Part shown: positions 9,615-18,449 of the stretch, in pieces
Layout: each line of letters begins with the position of its first letter
Numbering within the stretch: the stretch's first letter is position 1
From: Streptomyces taklimakanensis
GTDB taxonomy: Bacteria > Actinomycetota > Actinomycetes > Streptomycetales > Streptomycetaceae
Direction: 5' to 3'
DNA length: 64,000 bases
Assembly: GCF_009709575.1 (NCBI RefSeq)
Contig: NZ_WIXO01000001.1
Location: 3,350,001-3,414,000 of the forward strand
Program-made: the position numbers and the translations under genes
The notes under the pieces: model-generated
What the model was told of the DNA's origin: nothing
The model's database searches: none
Seen by the model: only the letters and a program-made list of their open reading frames with translations

Positions 9615-9646
9615 AGGAGGGACGGGGCGCGAGCCGCCCCGTGTGG
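9615..9646 (+). promoter_or_regulatory. Shine-Dalgarno site separated from ftsH start by a hairpin
   Basis: AGGAGG (9615-9620) lies 26 nt before the ATG at 9647, too far for normal pairing. Between them, cggggcg (9623-9629) and cgccccg (9635-9641) form a perfect 7-bp hairpin with a 5-nt loop. If the hairpin folds, the effective spacing drops to 7 nt, which is ideal. Confidence 0.5.
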
Positions 9647-11689
9647 ATGGACGTGAAGCGCTACTTCCGTGGTCCCGTCATGTGGATCGTGCTGGCCGCC
9701 CTCGCCGTGGTCGTGTTGATGAACGTCGTCGGCTCGTCCGGCGGCTACAAGACGGTGGACACCGGCCAGGTCGTACAGGCGATCAACGAGAACAAGGTCA
9801 AGTCCGCCGAGCTGACGACCGGCGACGAGCAGGCCGTGAAGGTCGAGCTCAAGGACGACGTCAAGATCGAGGGCAGCGACAAGATCAAGGCGAGCTACAT
9901 CGACGAGCAGGGCGTCGATCTGGCCAAGCAACTGCAGTCCAAGTACCAGGACGGGCAGATCGAGGACGGCTACACCGTCTCGCCGCAGAAGCAGAACGCC
10001 TTCGTCGGGATGCTCCTCTCCCTGCTGCCGTTCGTGCTGATCGTGATCGTCTTCCTGTTCCTGATGAACCAGATGCAGGGCGGCGGCTCCCGGGTGATGA
10101 ACTTCGGGAAGTCGAAGGCGAAACTGATCACCAAGGACACCCCCAAGACGACCTTCGTCGACGTCGCGGGTGCCGACGAGGCGGTCGAGGAGCTCCACGA
10201 GATCAAGGAGTTCCTCCAGGAGCCCGCCAAGTTCCAGGCCGTCGGCGCCAAGATCCCCAAGGGCGTGCTGCTGTACGGCCCGCCCGGCACCGGCAAGACG
10301 CTGCTCGCGCGTGCCGTCGCGGGCGAGGCGGGGGTGCCGTTCTACTCGATCTCCGGCTCCGACTTCGTCGAGATGTTCGTCGGTGTCGGCGCCTCCCGGG
10401 TCCGTGACCTGTTCGAGCAGGCCAAGGCGAACGCCCCGGCGATCGTCTTCGTCGACGAGATCGACGCCGTCGGCCGCCACCGCGGCGCCGGTATGGGCGG
10501 CGGTCACGACGAGCGCGAGCAGACGCTGAACCAGCTCCTGGTGGAGATGGACGGGTTCGACGTCAAGGGCGGCGTCATCCTGATCGCCGCCACCAACCGT
10601 CCGGACATCCTCGACCCGGCGCTGCTGCGTCCGGGCCGCTTCGACCGGCAGATCGCGGTGGACCGCCCCGACATGCAGGGGCGTCTGGAGATCCTCAAGG
10701 TCCACGCCAAGGGCAAGCCCATGGAGCCCGACGTCGACCTGTCCGCGGTGGCCCGCCGCACCCCGGGCTTCACGGGCGCCGACCTGTCCAACGTGCTCAA
10801 CGAGGCCGCGCTGCTCACCGCGCGCAGCGACAAGAAGCTGATCGACAACCACTTCCTGGACGAGGCGATCGACCGCGTCGTGGCCGGGCCGCAGAAGCGG
10901 ACCCGGATCATGAGCGACAAGGAGAAGAAGATCACCGCGTACCACGAGGGCGGTCACGCCCTGGTCGCGGCGGCCTCGCCGAACTCCGACCCCGTCCACA
11001 AGATCACGATCCTCTCCCGGGGCCGGGCGCTGGGCTACACCATGGTCCTGCCCGACGAGGACAAGTACTCCACGACGCGCAACGAGATGCTCGACCAGCT
11101 CGCCTACATGCTGGGCGGGCGCGCCGCCGAGGAACTGGTCTTCCACGACCCGACCACGGGCGCCGCGAACGACATCGAGAAGGCGACGGCCACCGCCCGC
11201 GCCATGGTCACGCAGTACGGCATGACCGAGCGGCTGGGCGCGATCAAGTTCGGCTCCGACAACTCCGAGCCCTTCCTGGGCAAGGAGATGGGCCACCAGC
11301 GCGACTACTCCGAGGAGGTCGCCGGGCTGGTGGACGAGGAGGTCAAGAAGCTGATCGAGGCCGCGCACAACGAGGCGTGGGAGATCCTCGTCGAGAACCG
11401 GGACGTGCTGGACAACCTGGTGCTGGCGCTGCTGGAGAAGGAGACCCTGGGCAAGGAGGAGATCGCCGAGATCTTCCGTCCGGTCGTCAAGCGCCCGCCG
11501 CGTCCGGCCTGGACGGGGTCCTCGCGCCGGATGCCCTCCACCCGGCCCCCGGTGGCCACGCCCAAGGAACTGGCCGTGGCCAACGGCTCCCAGGCCGGCC
11601 TGGAGAAGGGCAAGGAGATCGGTCCGACCGAGTCGGTGATCACCAAGGAGACTCCGGGGCCGTCCGACGATCCCCGCCCGGAGAGCTGA
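9647..11689 (+). CDS. ftsH: ATP-dependent zinc metalloprotease FtsH
   Basis: A 680-residue membrane AAA+ protease that degrades membrane and short-lived regulatory proteins. Two N-terminal membrane spans ([17 protein letters not shown] and a second near residue 120, [18 protein letters not shown]) flank an extracytoplasmic domain. Walker A GPPGTGKT, Walker B IVFVDEID, the second region of homology ([21 protein letters not shown]) and the HEGGH zinc site (about residue 430) are all present. The C-terminus has a Pro/Thr-rich tail after the protease domain. ATG 9647 matches the conserved [10 protein letters not shown] start; GTG 9641 is two codons upstream. It is the last gene of the tilS-hpt-ftsH block, ended by a hairpin. 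Confidence 0.97.
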   Translation: MDVKRYFRGPVMWIVLAALAVVVLMNVVGSSGGYKTVDTGQVVQAINENKVKSAELTTGDEQAVKVELKDDVKIEGSDKIKASYIDEQGVDLAKQLQSKYQDGQIEDGYTVSPQKQNAFVGMLLSLLPFVLIVIVFLFLMNQMQGGGSRVMNFGKSKAKLITKDTPKTTFVDVAGADEAVEELHEIKEFLQEPAKFQAVGAKIPKGVLLYGPPGTGKTLLARAVAGEAGVPFYSISGSDFVEMFVGVGASRVRDLFEQAKANAPAIVFVDEIDAVGRHRGAGMGGGHDEREQTLNQLLVEMDGFDVKGGVILIAATNRPDILDPALLRPGRFDRQIAVDRPDMQGRLEILKVHAKGKPMEPDVDLSAVARRTPGFTGADLSNVLNEAALLTARSDKKLIDNHFLDEAIDRVVAGPQKRTRIMSDKEKKITAYHEGGHALVAAASPNSDPVHKITILSRGRALGYTMVLPDEDKYSTTRNEMLDQLAYMLGGRAAEELVFHDPTTGAANDIEKATATARAMVTQYGMTERLGAIKFGSDNSEPFLGKEMGHQRDYSEEVAGLVDEEVKKLIEAAHNEAWEILVENRDVLDNLVLALLEKETLGKEEIAEIFRPVVKRPPRPAWTGSSRRMPSTRPPVATPKELAVANGSQAGLEKGKEIGPTESVITKETPGPSDDPRPES

Positions 11690-11709
11690 CCACAGCCCTC
11701 CGGTCGCCG

Positions 11710-11746
11710 GCGACCACCGTCCCCTCCCTCCTGTGACGGTGGTCGC
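11710..11746 (+). terminator. ftsH terminator hairpin
   Basis: Arms gcgaccaccgtc (11710-11721) and gacggtggtcgc (11735-11746) are perfectly complementary with a 13-nt loop, 20 nt after the ftsH stop. Confidence 0.7.
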
Positions 11747-11838
11747 GGCGCCCCCCGGAATGCCTTCCGCGTCCCTCCGGTTTACTACCGGGGGGACGCA
11801 CCCCTTTCCGCTGCCCACGTTCGAGAGGTGAGAGGCAC

Positions 11839-12444
11839 ATGACCGACCCGGTGACGCTGGACGGCGAGATATCCGGCGGCGAGTTCGACGAGAAGCGCGC
11901 CGAGAACGCGATACGCGAACTGCTCATCGCGGTCGGCGAGAACCCCGACCGCGAGGGGCTGCGCGAGACCCCGGCCCGGGTGGCGCGCGCGTACCGGGAG
12001 ATATTCGCCGGTCTGTGGCAGCGTCCCGAGGACGTCCTGACCACCACCTTCGACCTCGGCCACGACGAGATGGTGCTGGTGAAGGACATCGAGCTGTTGT
12101 CCTCCTGCGAGCACCACCTGCTGCCCTTCCACGGCGTGGCGCACGTCGGCTACATCCCGGCCACGTCGGGCAAGATCACCGGCCTGTCGAAGCTCGCCCG
12201 GCTGGTCGAGGTCTACGCCCGCCGTCCCCAGGTGCAGGAGCGGCTGACGACCCAGATCGCCGACTCCCTGGTGAAGATCCTGGACGCGCGCGGCGTGATC
12301 GTCGTCATCGAGTGCGAGCACATGTGCATGACGCTCCGGGGCGTCCGCAAGCCCGGCGCCAAGACCATCACCTCCGCCGTCCGCGGTCAGCTCCGCGACG
12401 CCACCACACGCGCCGAGGCGATGAGCCTGATCATGGCCGACTGA
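11839..12444 (+). CDS. folE: GTP cyclohydrolase I
   Basis: A 201-residue enzyme opening folate synthesis by converting GTP to 7,8-dihydroneopterin triphosphate. Family hallmarks are [18 protein letters not shown] near residue 35, the zinc-binding SCEHHLLPF at about 92-100, and the second Cys and pterin-site region [16 protein letters not shown] near 155-170. GAGAGGTGAGAGG precedes the ATG. It is the first gene of a folate operon continuing with folP, an NTF2-like gene, folB and folK; ftsH-folE adjacency is common in actinobacteria. Confidence 0.97.
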   Translation: MTDPVTLDGEISGGEFDEKRAENAIRELLIAVGENPDREGLRETPARVARAYREIFAGLWQRPEDVLTTTFDLGHDEMVLVKDIELLSSCEHHLLPFHGVAHVGYIPATSGKITGLSKLARLVEVYARRPQVQERLTTQIADSLVKILDARGVIVVIECEHMCMTLRGVRKPGAKTITSAVRGQLRDATTRAEAMSLIMAD

Positions 12445-12521
12445 CGGCGTGCCGTCGGGCGGCCGGGCGCGGTGCGGAAGCGGTGACCGGCGGCGTGCGC
12501 CGAGCGCCTACGCTGGAGCGT

Positions 12522-13388
12522 ATGAACAGCTTGCGCGCCCTTAGGGGAGAAGTGGTCGGACTGCCCTCCTGGGACCGATGCGCGGTCATGGGCGTGGTGA
12601 ACGTCACGCCGGACTCCTTCTCCGACGGAGGTCGGTGGTTCGACGCCGACACCGCGATCAAGCACGGTCTGGACCTGGTCTCCGAGGGCGCGGACCTGGT
12701 CGACGTCGGCGGCGAGTCCACCCGGCCCGGCGCCACCCGGGTGGACGAGGCCGAGGAGCTGCGCCGGGTGATCCCGGTGGTACGGGGCCTGGCCGAGGAG
12801 GGCGTGGTGGTCAGCGTGGACACCATGCGGGCCTCCGTGGCCGAGCGGGCGGTGGCCGCCGGTGCCCGGATGGTCAACGACGTCAGCGGCGGACGCGCGG
12901 ATCCGGGCATGGTCCCGGTGGTGGCCGAAGCCGAGGTGCCGTACGTGGTGATGCACTGGCGCGGCCAGAGCGTCGACATGAACGACCGAGCCGTCTACAC
13001 CGACACCGTCACCGAGGTGATCGCCGAACTGCGCGAGAGCCTGGAGCGGGCGGTGGCCGGCGGCATCGCGCCGGAGCGGATCGTCGTCGACCCAGGTCTG
13101 GGCTTCGCCAAGATGGCCGAGCACGACTTGGCCCTGGTGGACGCCACCACCCGGCTGGCCCGGGAACTGGAGCGCCCGGTGTTGGTGGCGGCCTCCCGGA
13201 AACGCTTCCTGGGTCGGGTACTGGCCGGCGAGGGCGGCACCGTGCCGCCCGCCCGGGAGCGGGACGCGGCCACGGCCGCCGTCTCGGCGTTGGCCGCGCG
13301 CGAGGGCGCCTGGGCGGTCCGGGTGCACGAGGTTGGGGCGAGCGCCGACGCGGTACGCGTGGCACGCGCCCTGGAGGAGGATCGTTGA
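12522..13388 (+). CDS. folP: dihydropteroate synthase
   Basis: A 288-residue TIM-barrel enzyme joining p-aminobenzoate to dihydropterin pyrophosphate; it is the sulfonamide target. Visible motifs are VMGVVNVTPDSFSDGG, DVGGESTRPGA, the NDVSGG loop, DPGLGFAK and ASRKRFLG, so all canonical loops are intact. The ATG at 12522 follows TACGCT (12509-12514) by 7 nt, suggesting a leaderless transcript starting at folP in addition to read-through from folE; a GGAG lies within the gap. The stop overlaps the next gene (TTGA). Confidence 0.95.
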   Translation: MNSLRALRGEVVGLPSWDRCAVMGVVNVTPDSFSDGGRWFDADTAIKHGLDLVSEGADLVDVGGESTRPGATRVDEAEELRRVIPVVRGLAEEGVVVSVDTMRASVAERAVAAGARMVNDVSGGRADPGMVPVVAEAEVPYVVMHWRGQSVDMNDRAVYTDTVTEVIAELRESLERAVAGGIAPERIVVDPGLGFAKMAEHDLALVDATTRLARELERPVLVAASRKRFLGRVLAGEGGTVPPARERDAATAAVSALAAREGAWAVRVHEVGASADAVRVARALEEDR

Positions 13389-13903
13389 GCAAAGAGGCCC
13401 GCACGGACGTCGAGGACGTGGAGGCGGCGAACGCCGCGCTGTACGAGGCCGTGGAGCGCGGTGATCTCGACGCGTTGGCCGACGTCTGGCTCGGGGACGG
13501 GATCAGCGTCGTACACCCTGGTTGGCCGGTGCTCAACGGCCGCGACGAGGTGCTGCGCTCGTACGCCCTGATCATGGCGAACACCGAGTACGTCCAGTTC
13601 TTCCTGACCGACGTGGAGGTCTCGGTGACGGGCGACACCGCCGTGGTGACCTGCACCGAGAACATCCTCAGCGGCGGTCCCGCCGAGGAGGACGGCTCCG
13701 CCGGGCCCCTGGTGGGAGGGCTGGTGGTCGCCACGAACGTCTTCCGCAGGGCGGAGGACGGCCGTTGGCGCGTCTGGGCCCACCACGGGTCCCCGGTCCT
13801 CGTCGAGGAGGACGAGGACGACGGGGCCGGGGAGGGCGGCGAAGGGATCGACGGCGTCGACGGCTCCGGGGGAATCGACGGAGAGGGCGGGACCCTGCTC
13901 TGA
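13385..13903 (+). CDS. NTF2/SnoaL-like protein in folate operon
   Basis: A 172-residue protein with an NTF2-like (SnoaL_3) fold: VEAANAALYEAVERGDLDAL, then WLGDGISVVHPGWPVLNGRDEVLRS and a C-terminal WRVWAHHGSPV strand. Such proteins are small ligand-binding or catalytic barrels. The last ~30 residues are low-complexity Glu/Asp/Gly. It starts with a TTG whose TGA overlaps the folP stop, with GGAGGA 7-8 nt upstream, so it is translationally coupled to folP. Its constant place between folP and folB suggests a pterin-related role, perhaps the missing phosphatase or isomerase step, but that is inference. Confidence 0.8.
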   Translation: MSKEARTDVEDVEAANAALYEAVERGDLDALADVWLGDGISVVHPGWPVLNGRDEVLRSYALIMANTEYVQFFLTDVEVSVTGDTAVVTCTENILSGGPAEEDGSAGPLVGGLVVATNVFRRAEDGRWRVWAHHGSPVLVEEDEDDGAGEGGEGIDGVDGSGGIDGEGGTLL

Positions 13904-14040
13904 GCGGCGGTCTGAGAGAGTGGGCCGGCGGCGGTGCGTCGGACGGCCCGGCCGCGGCGCCCTTCGGGGCTCGGAAGGGCGTCGAGCCCCGGGACGCCGG
14001 GGGTCGCGCACCGGAAGGGCCGACGGGGAGCCGGGCACGG

Positions 14041-14068
14041 CGGCCGTACCCGTACAGTCGTACGGCCG
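14041..14068. repeat. 9-bp inverted repeat upstream of folB
   Basis: Arms cggccgtac (14041-14049) and gtacggccg (14060-14068) flank a spacer containing TACAGT, a -10-like hexamer. This could be an operator overlapping an internal folBK promoter; no regulator is known for it. Confidence 0.35.
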
Positions 14069-14135
14069 GTCGGTCGCCGTACGGTGACCGCCGCGGCCGG
14101 CGATCGACCGATCGAGGGACGGGAGGCGAGGGCGC

Positions 14136-14495
14136 ATGGACCGTGTCGCGCTGCGCGGACTGAGGGTCCGCGGGCATCACGGGGTGTTCGAGCGGGAACG
14201 GGAGCAGGGTCAGACCTTCGTCGTGGACCTGGTGCTCGGCCTGGACACCCGCCCGGCGGCGGCCGACGACGACCTCGACAGGACCGTGGACTACGGCGCC
14301 GTCGCCGAGGAAGTCGCGGAGATCGTCGGGGGCGAACCGGTCGACCTGATCGAGACCCTCGCCCAACGGATCGCCGACCGGTGCCTGACGCACGAGGTGG
14401 TGCGGGAGGTCGAGGTCGTCGTTCACAAGCCCCAGGCCCCGATCACCGTCCCGTTCGACGATGTGACCATCACCATCAAGCGGAGCCGTGTATGA
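14136..14495 (+). CDS. folB: dihydroneopterin aldolase
   Basis: A 119-residue FolB that converts dihydroneopterin to 6-hydroxymethyl-dihydropterin and glycolaldehyde. The family pattern is seen in LRGLRVRGHHGVFEREREQGQTF at the start (pterin-site Glu included), DLDRTVDYGAV and the closing VHKPQAPI with its catalytic Lys. GGGAGGCGAGGGCGC precedes the ATG. The stop overlaps the folK start as ATGA. Confidence 0.95.
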   Translation: MDRVALRGLRVRGHHGVFEREREQGQTFVVDLVLGLDTRPAAADDDLDRTVDYGAVAEEVAEIVGGEPVDLIETLAQRIADRCLTHEVVREVEVVVHKPQAPITVPFDDVTITIKRSRV

Positions 14496-15088
14496 CGCCG
14501 AACAGCGACCCGACCGTACAGCCGGTGCCCGCCTCGGTGGTGCGCCAGGTCGATGCCGCCGACGTGACCCTGCACAACCCCCAGCGCGCCGCCATCGCCC
14601 TCGGCGGAAACCTGGGCAACCGTCTGGAGACCCTCCAGGGCGCGGTGGACGCGCTGGAGGAGACCCCCGGGGTGCGGGTCAAGGTGGTCTCGCCGGTGTA
14701 CGAGACCGAGCCGTGGGGAGTGGAGGCGGATTCGCAGCCCGCCTACCTCAACGCCGTCGTCCTGGTGAAGACGACCCTGCCGCCCGCCTCGCTGCTGGAG
14801 CGGGCCCAGGCCATCGAGGAGGCCTTCGAGCGGGTGCGCGACGAACGCTGGGGGCCGCGGACGCTGGACGTGGACATCCTCACCTACCAGGACGTCGTCT
14901 CCGCCGACCCCGAACTGACCCTGCCGCACCCGCGTGCCCACGAGCGCGCTTTCGTGCTGGTGCCGTGGCACGATGTGGACCCGGACGCCGAGGTTCCCGG
15001 ACACGGTCCGGTGGCGGAGCTGCTCGCCGCCGTCGGTCGGGAGGGCGTGGCGCTCCGGGAGGACCTGGAACTGCGGCTGCCCGAGTGA
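14492..15088 (+). CDS. folK: 2-amino-4-hydroxy-6-hydroxymethyldihydropteridine diphosphokinase
   Basis: A 198-residue HPPK that transfers pyrophosphate from ATP to hydroxymethyl-dihydropterin. After a ~35-residue Streptomyces-type N-terminal extension, the core begins AAIALGGNLGNR; RWGPRTLDVDIL and LPHPRAHERAFVL are the signature catalytic regions. The ATG overlaps the folB stop by 4 nt, so it is translationally coupled. Confidence 0.95.
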   Translation: MTPNSDPTVQPVPASVVRQVDAADVTLHNPQRAAIALGGNLGNRLETLQGAVDALEETPGVRVKVVSPVYETEPWGVEADSQPAYLNAVVLVKTTLPPASLLERAQAIEEAFERVRDERWGPRTLDVDILTYQDVVSADPELTLPHPRAHERAFVLVPWHDVDPDAEVPGHGPVAELLAAVGREGVALREDLELRLPE

Positions 15089-15143
15089 CCGCGCCCGGAC
15101 GGCGCGATCCGAGTGACGTGGACCGAGTGACGTGGGGAGCCCC

Positions 15144-15629
15144 GTGAGGGAACTACGCATCAGGACGCTGGTCGGCCTCTTCGCCCTCGCGGTGGTGCTG
15201 TCCTGGGCGGGGGCCCGGATGTGGAACGCGTTGGGCACCCTGCCCGCCGTGCCCGTCGCCGCCCCCGTCGTGCTCGCGGTGATCGCCGTGGTCCTCACGG
15301 CCACCGCCCTGTCGCTGCGCGCCCGACTGCGGGCCCAGCGCGAGCGCCGGCCCGGTGCCAAGGGGGTGGAACCGATCATGGCCGCCCGCGCCGTCGTCTT
15401 CGGTCAGGCGAGCGCCCTGGTGGCCTCCCTGGTGGCGGGCGCGTACGGCGGGACCGGCCTGTACCTGCTCACCAGCGCCATGGACGTGGCGGCCCGCCGC
15501 GACCAGGCGGCCTACGCCGGTCTGTCGGTGTTGGCGGGCGTGGCGGTGGTGGCGGCGGCCGTCTTCCTCCAGCGGGTGTGCCGGCTGCCGGAGGACGACG
15601 ACGAGCCCCCGGCGGCGGCAGCGGCCTGA
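15144..15629 (+). CDS. DUF3180 family membrane protein
   Basis: A 161-residue integral membrane protein of the actinobacterial DUF3180 family, of unknown function. Four hydrophobic segments are visible (near residues 10-27, 34-53, 80-105 and 115-135), with the conserved cytoplasmic RRPGAKGVEPIMAARAVVFG between the second and third. The tail is acidic (EDDDEPP) and Ala-rich. GTG at 15144 with GGGGAG upstream is chosen over GTG at 15132. It closes the folate operon, a place this family often holds. Confidence 0.85.
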   Translation: MRELRIRTLVGLFALAVVLSWAGARMWNALGTLPAVPVAAPVVLAVIAVVLTATALSLRARLRAQRERRPGAKGVEPIMAARAVVFGQASALVASLVAGAYGGTGLYLLTSAMDVAARRDQAAYAGLSVLAGVAVVAAAVFLQRVCRLPEDDDEPPAAAAA

Positions 15630-15641
15630 GACGGACGGGTT

Positions 15642-15679
15642 CGCGTCCCGGTCGGCGTCCGGACGCCGACCGGGACGCG
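15642..15679. terminator. 38-bp perfect palindrome, bidirectional terminator
   Basis: Positions 15642-15660 and 15661-15679 are exact reverse complements with no spacer. It lies between the convergent DUF3180 and ABC-ATPase genes. Confidence 0.75.
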
Positions 15680-15703
15680 GGCTTCCCGCGAGGGGCCGAG
15701 GTG

Positions 15704-16861
15704 TCACCGGGCGCCCGGGATCGTGACCAGTTCGACCTGGTCGCGCGGGATGTCGCGATCGTCCGCGCCGATGGACCGCCGCAGCGCCTCGTGCAGCCTC
15801 GTCGGCGTGAGCACTCCCAGGAAGCGGTCCCCGTCCAGGACCGCGATCCAGCCCGCGTCGTACTGGAGCATGACGCTGAACGCCTGCTTCAGGGAGGCGC
15901 CCAGCGGCAGCCACGCCTCCATGCGCCGCGTCTGCCGTTCCACGGTGTCGCCGGTCGGCGCCAGGTCGGCCGGCACCCAGCCGCACAGCCGTCCCGAGTC
16001 GTCGAGCACCACCGCCCAGCGGTCGCCGGCCGCGCGCATCCTCGCCACGGCGTCGCCGACCCCGTCGTGCGAGCGGACGACCGGGGGCTGTTCGAGGTCA
16101 CCGGGCTCGACCCGGGTCACGGAGAGCCGCTTGAGCCCCCGGTCCGCCCCCATGAACTCGGCGACGTACGGGCCGGCCGGCGCGCCCAGGATCCGGGCGG
16201 GCACGTCGAACTGCTCGATGCGCCCCTGCCCGTACACCGCCATCCGGTCGCCGAGCCGGATGGCCTCCTCGATGTCGTGCGTGACGAACAGCACCGTCGT
16301 GCGGAGCGTCCGTTGGAGCCTGAGGAACTCGTCCTGGAGACGCTCGCGGACGACGGGGTCCACCGCGCCGAACGGCTCGTCCATGAGCAGTACCGGCGGG
16401 TCCGCCGCGAGCGCCCGGGCCACCCCCACCCGCTGCCGCTGCCCGCCGGAGAGCTGGTCGGGGTAGCGGTCGCCGTGGACGGACGGGTCGAGACCGACCA
16501 ACTCCAACAGCTCGGCCGCTCGCCGGCGGGCCTTGGCGCGCTGCCGGCCCAACAGGCGGGGGACGGTCGCGGTGTTCTCCAGCACGGTGCGGTGCGGGAA
16601 GAGTCCCACCTGCTGGATGACGTAGCCGATCCGGCGCCGGAGTCGGACCGGGTCGACGGACGCGACGTCCTCACCGCCGACGAGGACCCGTCCCGCGGAC
16701 GGCTCGACCAGGCGGTTCACCATCTTCATGGTGGTCGTCTTGCCGCACCCGGAGGGTCCGACCAGCGTGACCAGCTCGCCCTCCGCCACCTCGAAGGACA
16801 GGTCGTCCACGGCGACGGTCCCGTCGGGGTAGCGCTTGCTGACGTCCTCGAAGCGAATCAC
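15704..16861 (-). CDS. osmoprotectant ABC transporter ATP-binding protein with CBS pair (OpuCA/ProV type)
   Basis: A 385-residue ATPase driving quaternary-amine import. Walker A GPSGCGKTTT (about residues 35-44), signature LSGGQRQR, Walker B VLLMDEPFGAVD and the H-loop THDIEEA are complete. The C-terminal ~130 residues contain two CBS motifs (VGDAVARMRAAGDRWAVVLD and ASLKQAFSVMLQYDAGWIAV), which in OpuA-type systems sense ionic strength. The start is GTG. It is divergent from the two permease genes and the binding protein, an unusual split for a transporter normally encoded as one operon. Confidence 0.9.
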   Translation of the reverse strand: MIRFEDVSKRYPDGTVAVDDLSFEVAEGELVTLVGPSGCGKTTTMKMVNRLVEPSAGRVLVGGEDVASVDPVRLRRRIGYVIQQVGLFPHRTVLENTATVPRLLGRQRAKARRRAAELLELVGLDPSVHGDRYPDQLSGGQRQRVGVARALAADPPVLLMDEPFGAVDPVVRERLQDEFLRLQRTLRTTVLFVTHDIEEAIRLGDRMAVYGQGRIEQFDVPARILGAPAGPYVAEFMGADRGLKRLSVTRVEPGDLEQPPVVRSHDGVGDAVARMRAAGDRWAVVLDDSGRLCGWVPADLAPTGDTVERQTRRMEAWLPLGASLKQAFSVMLQYDAGWIAVLDGDRFLGVLTPTRLHEALRRSIGADDRDIPRDQVELVTIPGAR

Positions 16862-16871
16862 GCTTCATGGT

Positions 16872-16894
16872 GACACCCGCGAAGGCCGGGTGTC
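16872..16894. promoter_or_regulatory. inverted repeat in the divergent opu promoter region
   Basis: Arms gacacccg (16872-16879) and cgggtgtc (16887-16894) are perfect with a 7-nt spacer. It begins 11 nt upstream of the ATPase GTG and lies 70 nt from the permease start, a place suited to an operator controlling both directions or a leader hairpin. Confidence 0.4.
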
Positions 16895-16965
16895 TCGGAC
16901 ATGCGTACGGGTAGGGTCGTGGGCGTCGGTCGTGGCGTCATCGGGAAACGCGGATGTGATCGGGC

Positions 16966-17694
16966 GTGAGCATGGGCGGGTGTCTGGAGGCCAACGACTG
17001 GATCTGCGGCGAGTACCTCCGCACCCGGAGCCAGGAACTGGTCGACGCCACCGCCCAGCACGTCGGCATCGTCGCCGTCTCCGTGGGGATCGCCCTGCTG
17101 GTCTCCTTCCCGCTGGCCCTGCTCGCCCGTCGCCGGCGGGCGGTCGCGGGGGCCGTCCTGGGCCTGACGACCGTGCTCTACACGATTCCCTCGCTGGCGA
17201 TGTTCGCCCTGCTGCTGCCGGTCTTCGGCCTGTCGGCCTCGATCGTCGTCACCGGTCTGGTGCTGTACTCGTTGACCGTGCTGGTCCGTAACGTCCTGGC
17301 CGGACTGGAGTCCGTGCCGCAGGAGGTCAGGGAGGCGGCGCGCGGCATGGGGTACGGGCCGGCGCGGCTGCTGCTGACCGTCGAACTGCCCCTGGCGCTG
17401 CCCGCCCTGATGGCCGGTGTGCGGATCGCCACGGTGTCGGCGGTGTCGCTCACCACGGTCGGCGCCATCGTCGGCCACGGAGGGCTCGGCAACCTGATCT
17501 ACAGCGGCATGGACAGCTTCTTCAAGGCGGAGGTCCTCACGGCCTCGGTGATCTGCGTCGTCCTCGCCGTGGTGGCGGACGTCCTGCTGTTGGGAGCGCA
17601 GCGGCTGCTCTCCCCCTGGGCCCGTGCCCGACGACGTACGAGGGGAACGGGGGTGGGACGGTGGAAGCGCTCGGCGGCGCGTGGAGTTGGCTGA
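16966..17694 (+). CDS. osmoprotectant ABC transporter permease
   Basis: A 242-residue BPD-type permease with about six membrane spans. The EAA loop, which docks the ATPase, reads REAARGMGYGPARLLLTVELPLALP, with the conserved Gly. The first residues (CLEANDWICGEYLRTRSQEL) resemble OpuC/YehW-type permeases. GTG at 16966 and ATG at 16972 are both possible starts; no strong Shine-Dalgarno is seen for either. The 3' end overlaps the next permease gene by 34 nt. Confidence 0.9.
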   Translation: MSMGGCLEANDWICGEYLRTRSQELVDATAQHVGIVAVSVGIALLVSFPLALLARRRRAVAGAVLGLTTVLYTIPSLAMFALLLPVFGLSASIVVTGLVLYSLTVLVRNVLAGLESVPQEVREAARGMGYGPARLLLTVELPLALPALMAGVRIATVSAVSLTTVGAIVGHGGLGNLIYSGMDSFFKAEVLTASVICVVLAVVADVLLLGAQRLLSPWARARRRTRGTGVGRWKRSAARGVG

Positions 17695-18449
17695 CCGACG
17701 GCGCCAACTGGGCCGGAGAGGGCGGGGTGTGGCACCGCCTCGGCGAGCACGTCTGGCTGACGGCGGCCTGCCTGGCCCTCGCCTGCGCCGTCGCCCTGCC
17801 GATCGCGCTCTGGCTCGGTCACCTCGGCAGGGGCGGCGCGTTGGCCGTCAACCTCGCCAACATCGGGCGGGCGGTGCCGACCTTCGCGGTACTGGTGCTG
17901 CTCTCCCTCGGTCCGCTGGGGACGGAGGGGCACTGGCCCACCGTCATCGCGCTGGTGTTGTTCGCCGTCCCGCCGCTGCTGACCAACGCCTACGTGGGGA
18001 TGCGGGAGACGGACCGCGACGTGGTGGAGGCGGCGCGCGGCATGGGCATGTCCGGGTGGCAGCTCCTGCGGCAGGTGGAGCTGCCCCTGGCCCTTCCGAT
18101 GATCGCGACGGGCGTCCGCACCGCGGCCGTCCAGCTCGTGGCGACGGCCACGTTGGCCGCCCTGACCGGAGGGGGTGGCCTCGGCCGGATCATCACGGCG
18201 GGTTTCAACACCTACGACACGGCGCAAGTGGTAGCGGGGGCGGTTCTCGTGGCGGTGCTGGCGCTGACGGTCGAGGCGGTGCTCGCGGGCGCGCAGCGGC
18301 TGTCGGCCCCGACGCGACGGCGAGAACGCCGGCGGCACCGGGAGAGGACACCGCCCCGTGCGCCGGGGCGGGCACCGTCGGGGGACCGACACGGTGACGA
18401 CGCTCGCCGGAGCGTGACGATACCGAACGACGGATGGGGTGGGACGTGA
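17661..18449 (+). CDS. osmoprotectant ABC transporter permease, second subunit
   Basis: A 262-residue BPD permease paralogous to its neighbour, with the EAA loop EAARGMGMSGWQLLRQVELP and five to six membrane helices. The last ~45 residues are Arg/Pro-rich, cytosolic and probably disordered. GTG at 17661 is preceded by GGGGGTGGGAC. The gene overlaps both neighbours (34 nt upstream, 4 nt GTGA downstream), indicating tight translational coupling within a permease-permease-binding-protein unit. Confidence 0.9.
   Translation: MEALGGAWSWLTDGANWAGEGGVWHRLGEHVWLTAACLALACAVALPIALWLGHLGRGGALAVNLANIGRAVPTFAVLVLLSLGPLGTEGHWPTVIALVLFAVPPLLTNAYVGMRETDRDVVEAARGMGMSGWQLLRQVELPLALPMIATGVRTAAVQLVATATLAALTGGGGLGRIITAGFNTYDTAQVVAGAVLVAVLALTVEAVLAGAQRLSAPTRRRERRRHRERTPPRAPGRAPSGDRHGDDARRSVTIPNDGWGGT

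Noticed and set aside
9605..11818. 737-codon minus-strand frame opposite ftsH
   Set aside because: It mirrors the conserved FtsH frame exactly and encodes low-complexity Leu/Val/Asp/His sequence without a start signal.
14041..14068. Riboswitch (e.g. THF type) upstream of folB
   Set aside because: Only a simple 9-bp inverted repeat is present; no conserved riboswitch core could be recognised.
15642..15679. Origin or recombination site based on the perfect palindrome
   Set aside because: Position between convergent stops and lack of any other feature fit a plain bidirectional terminator.
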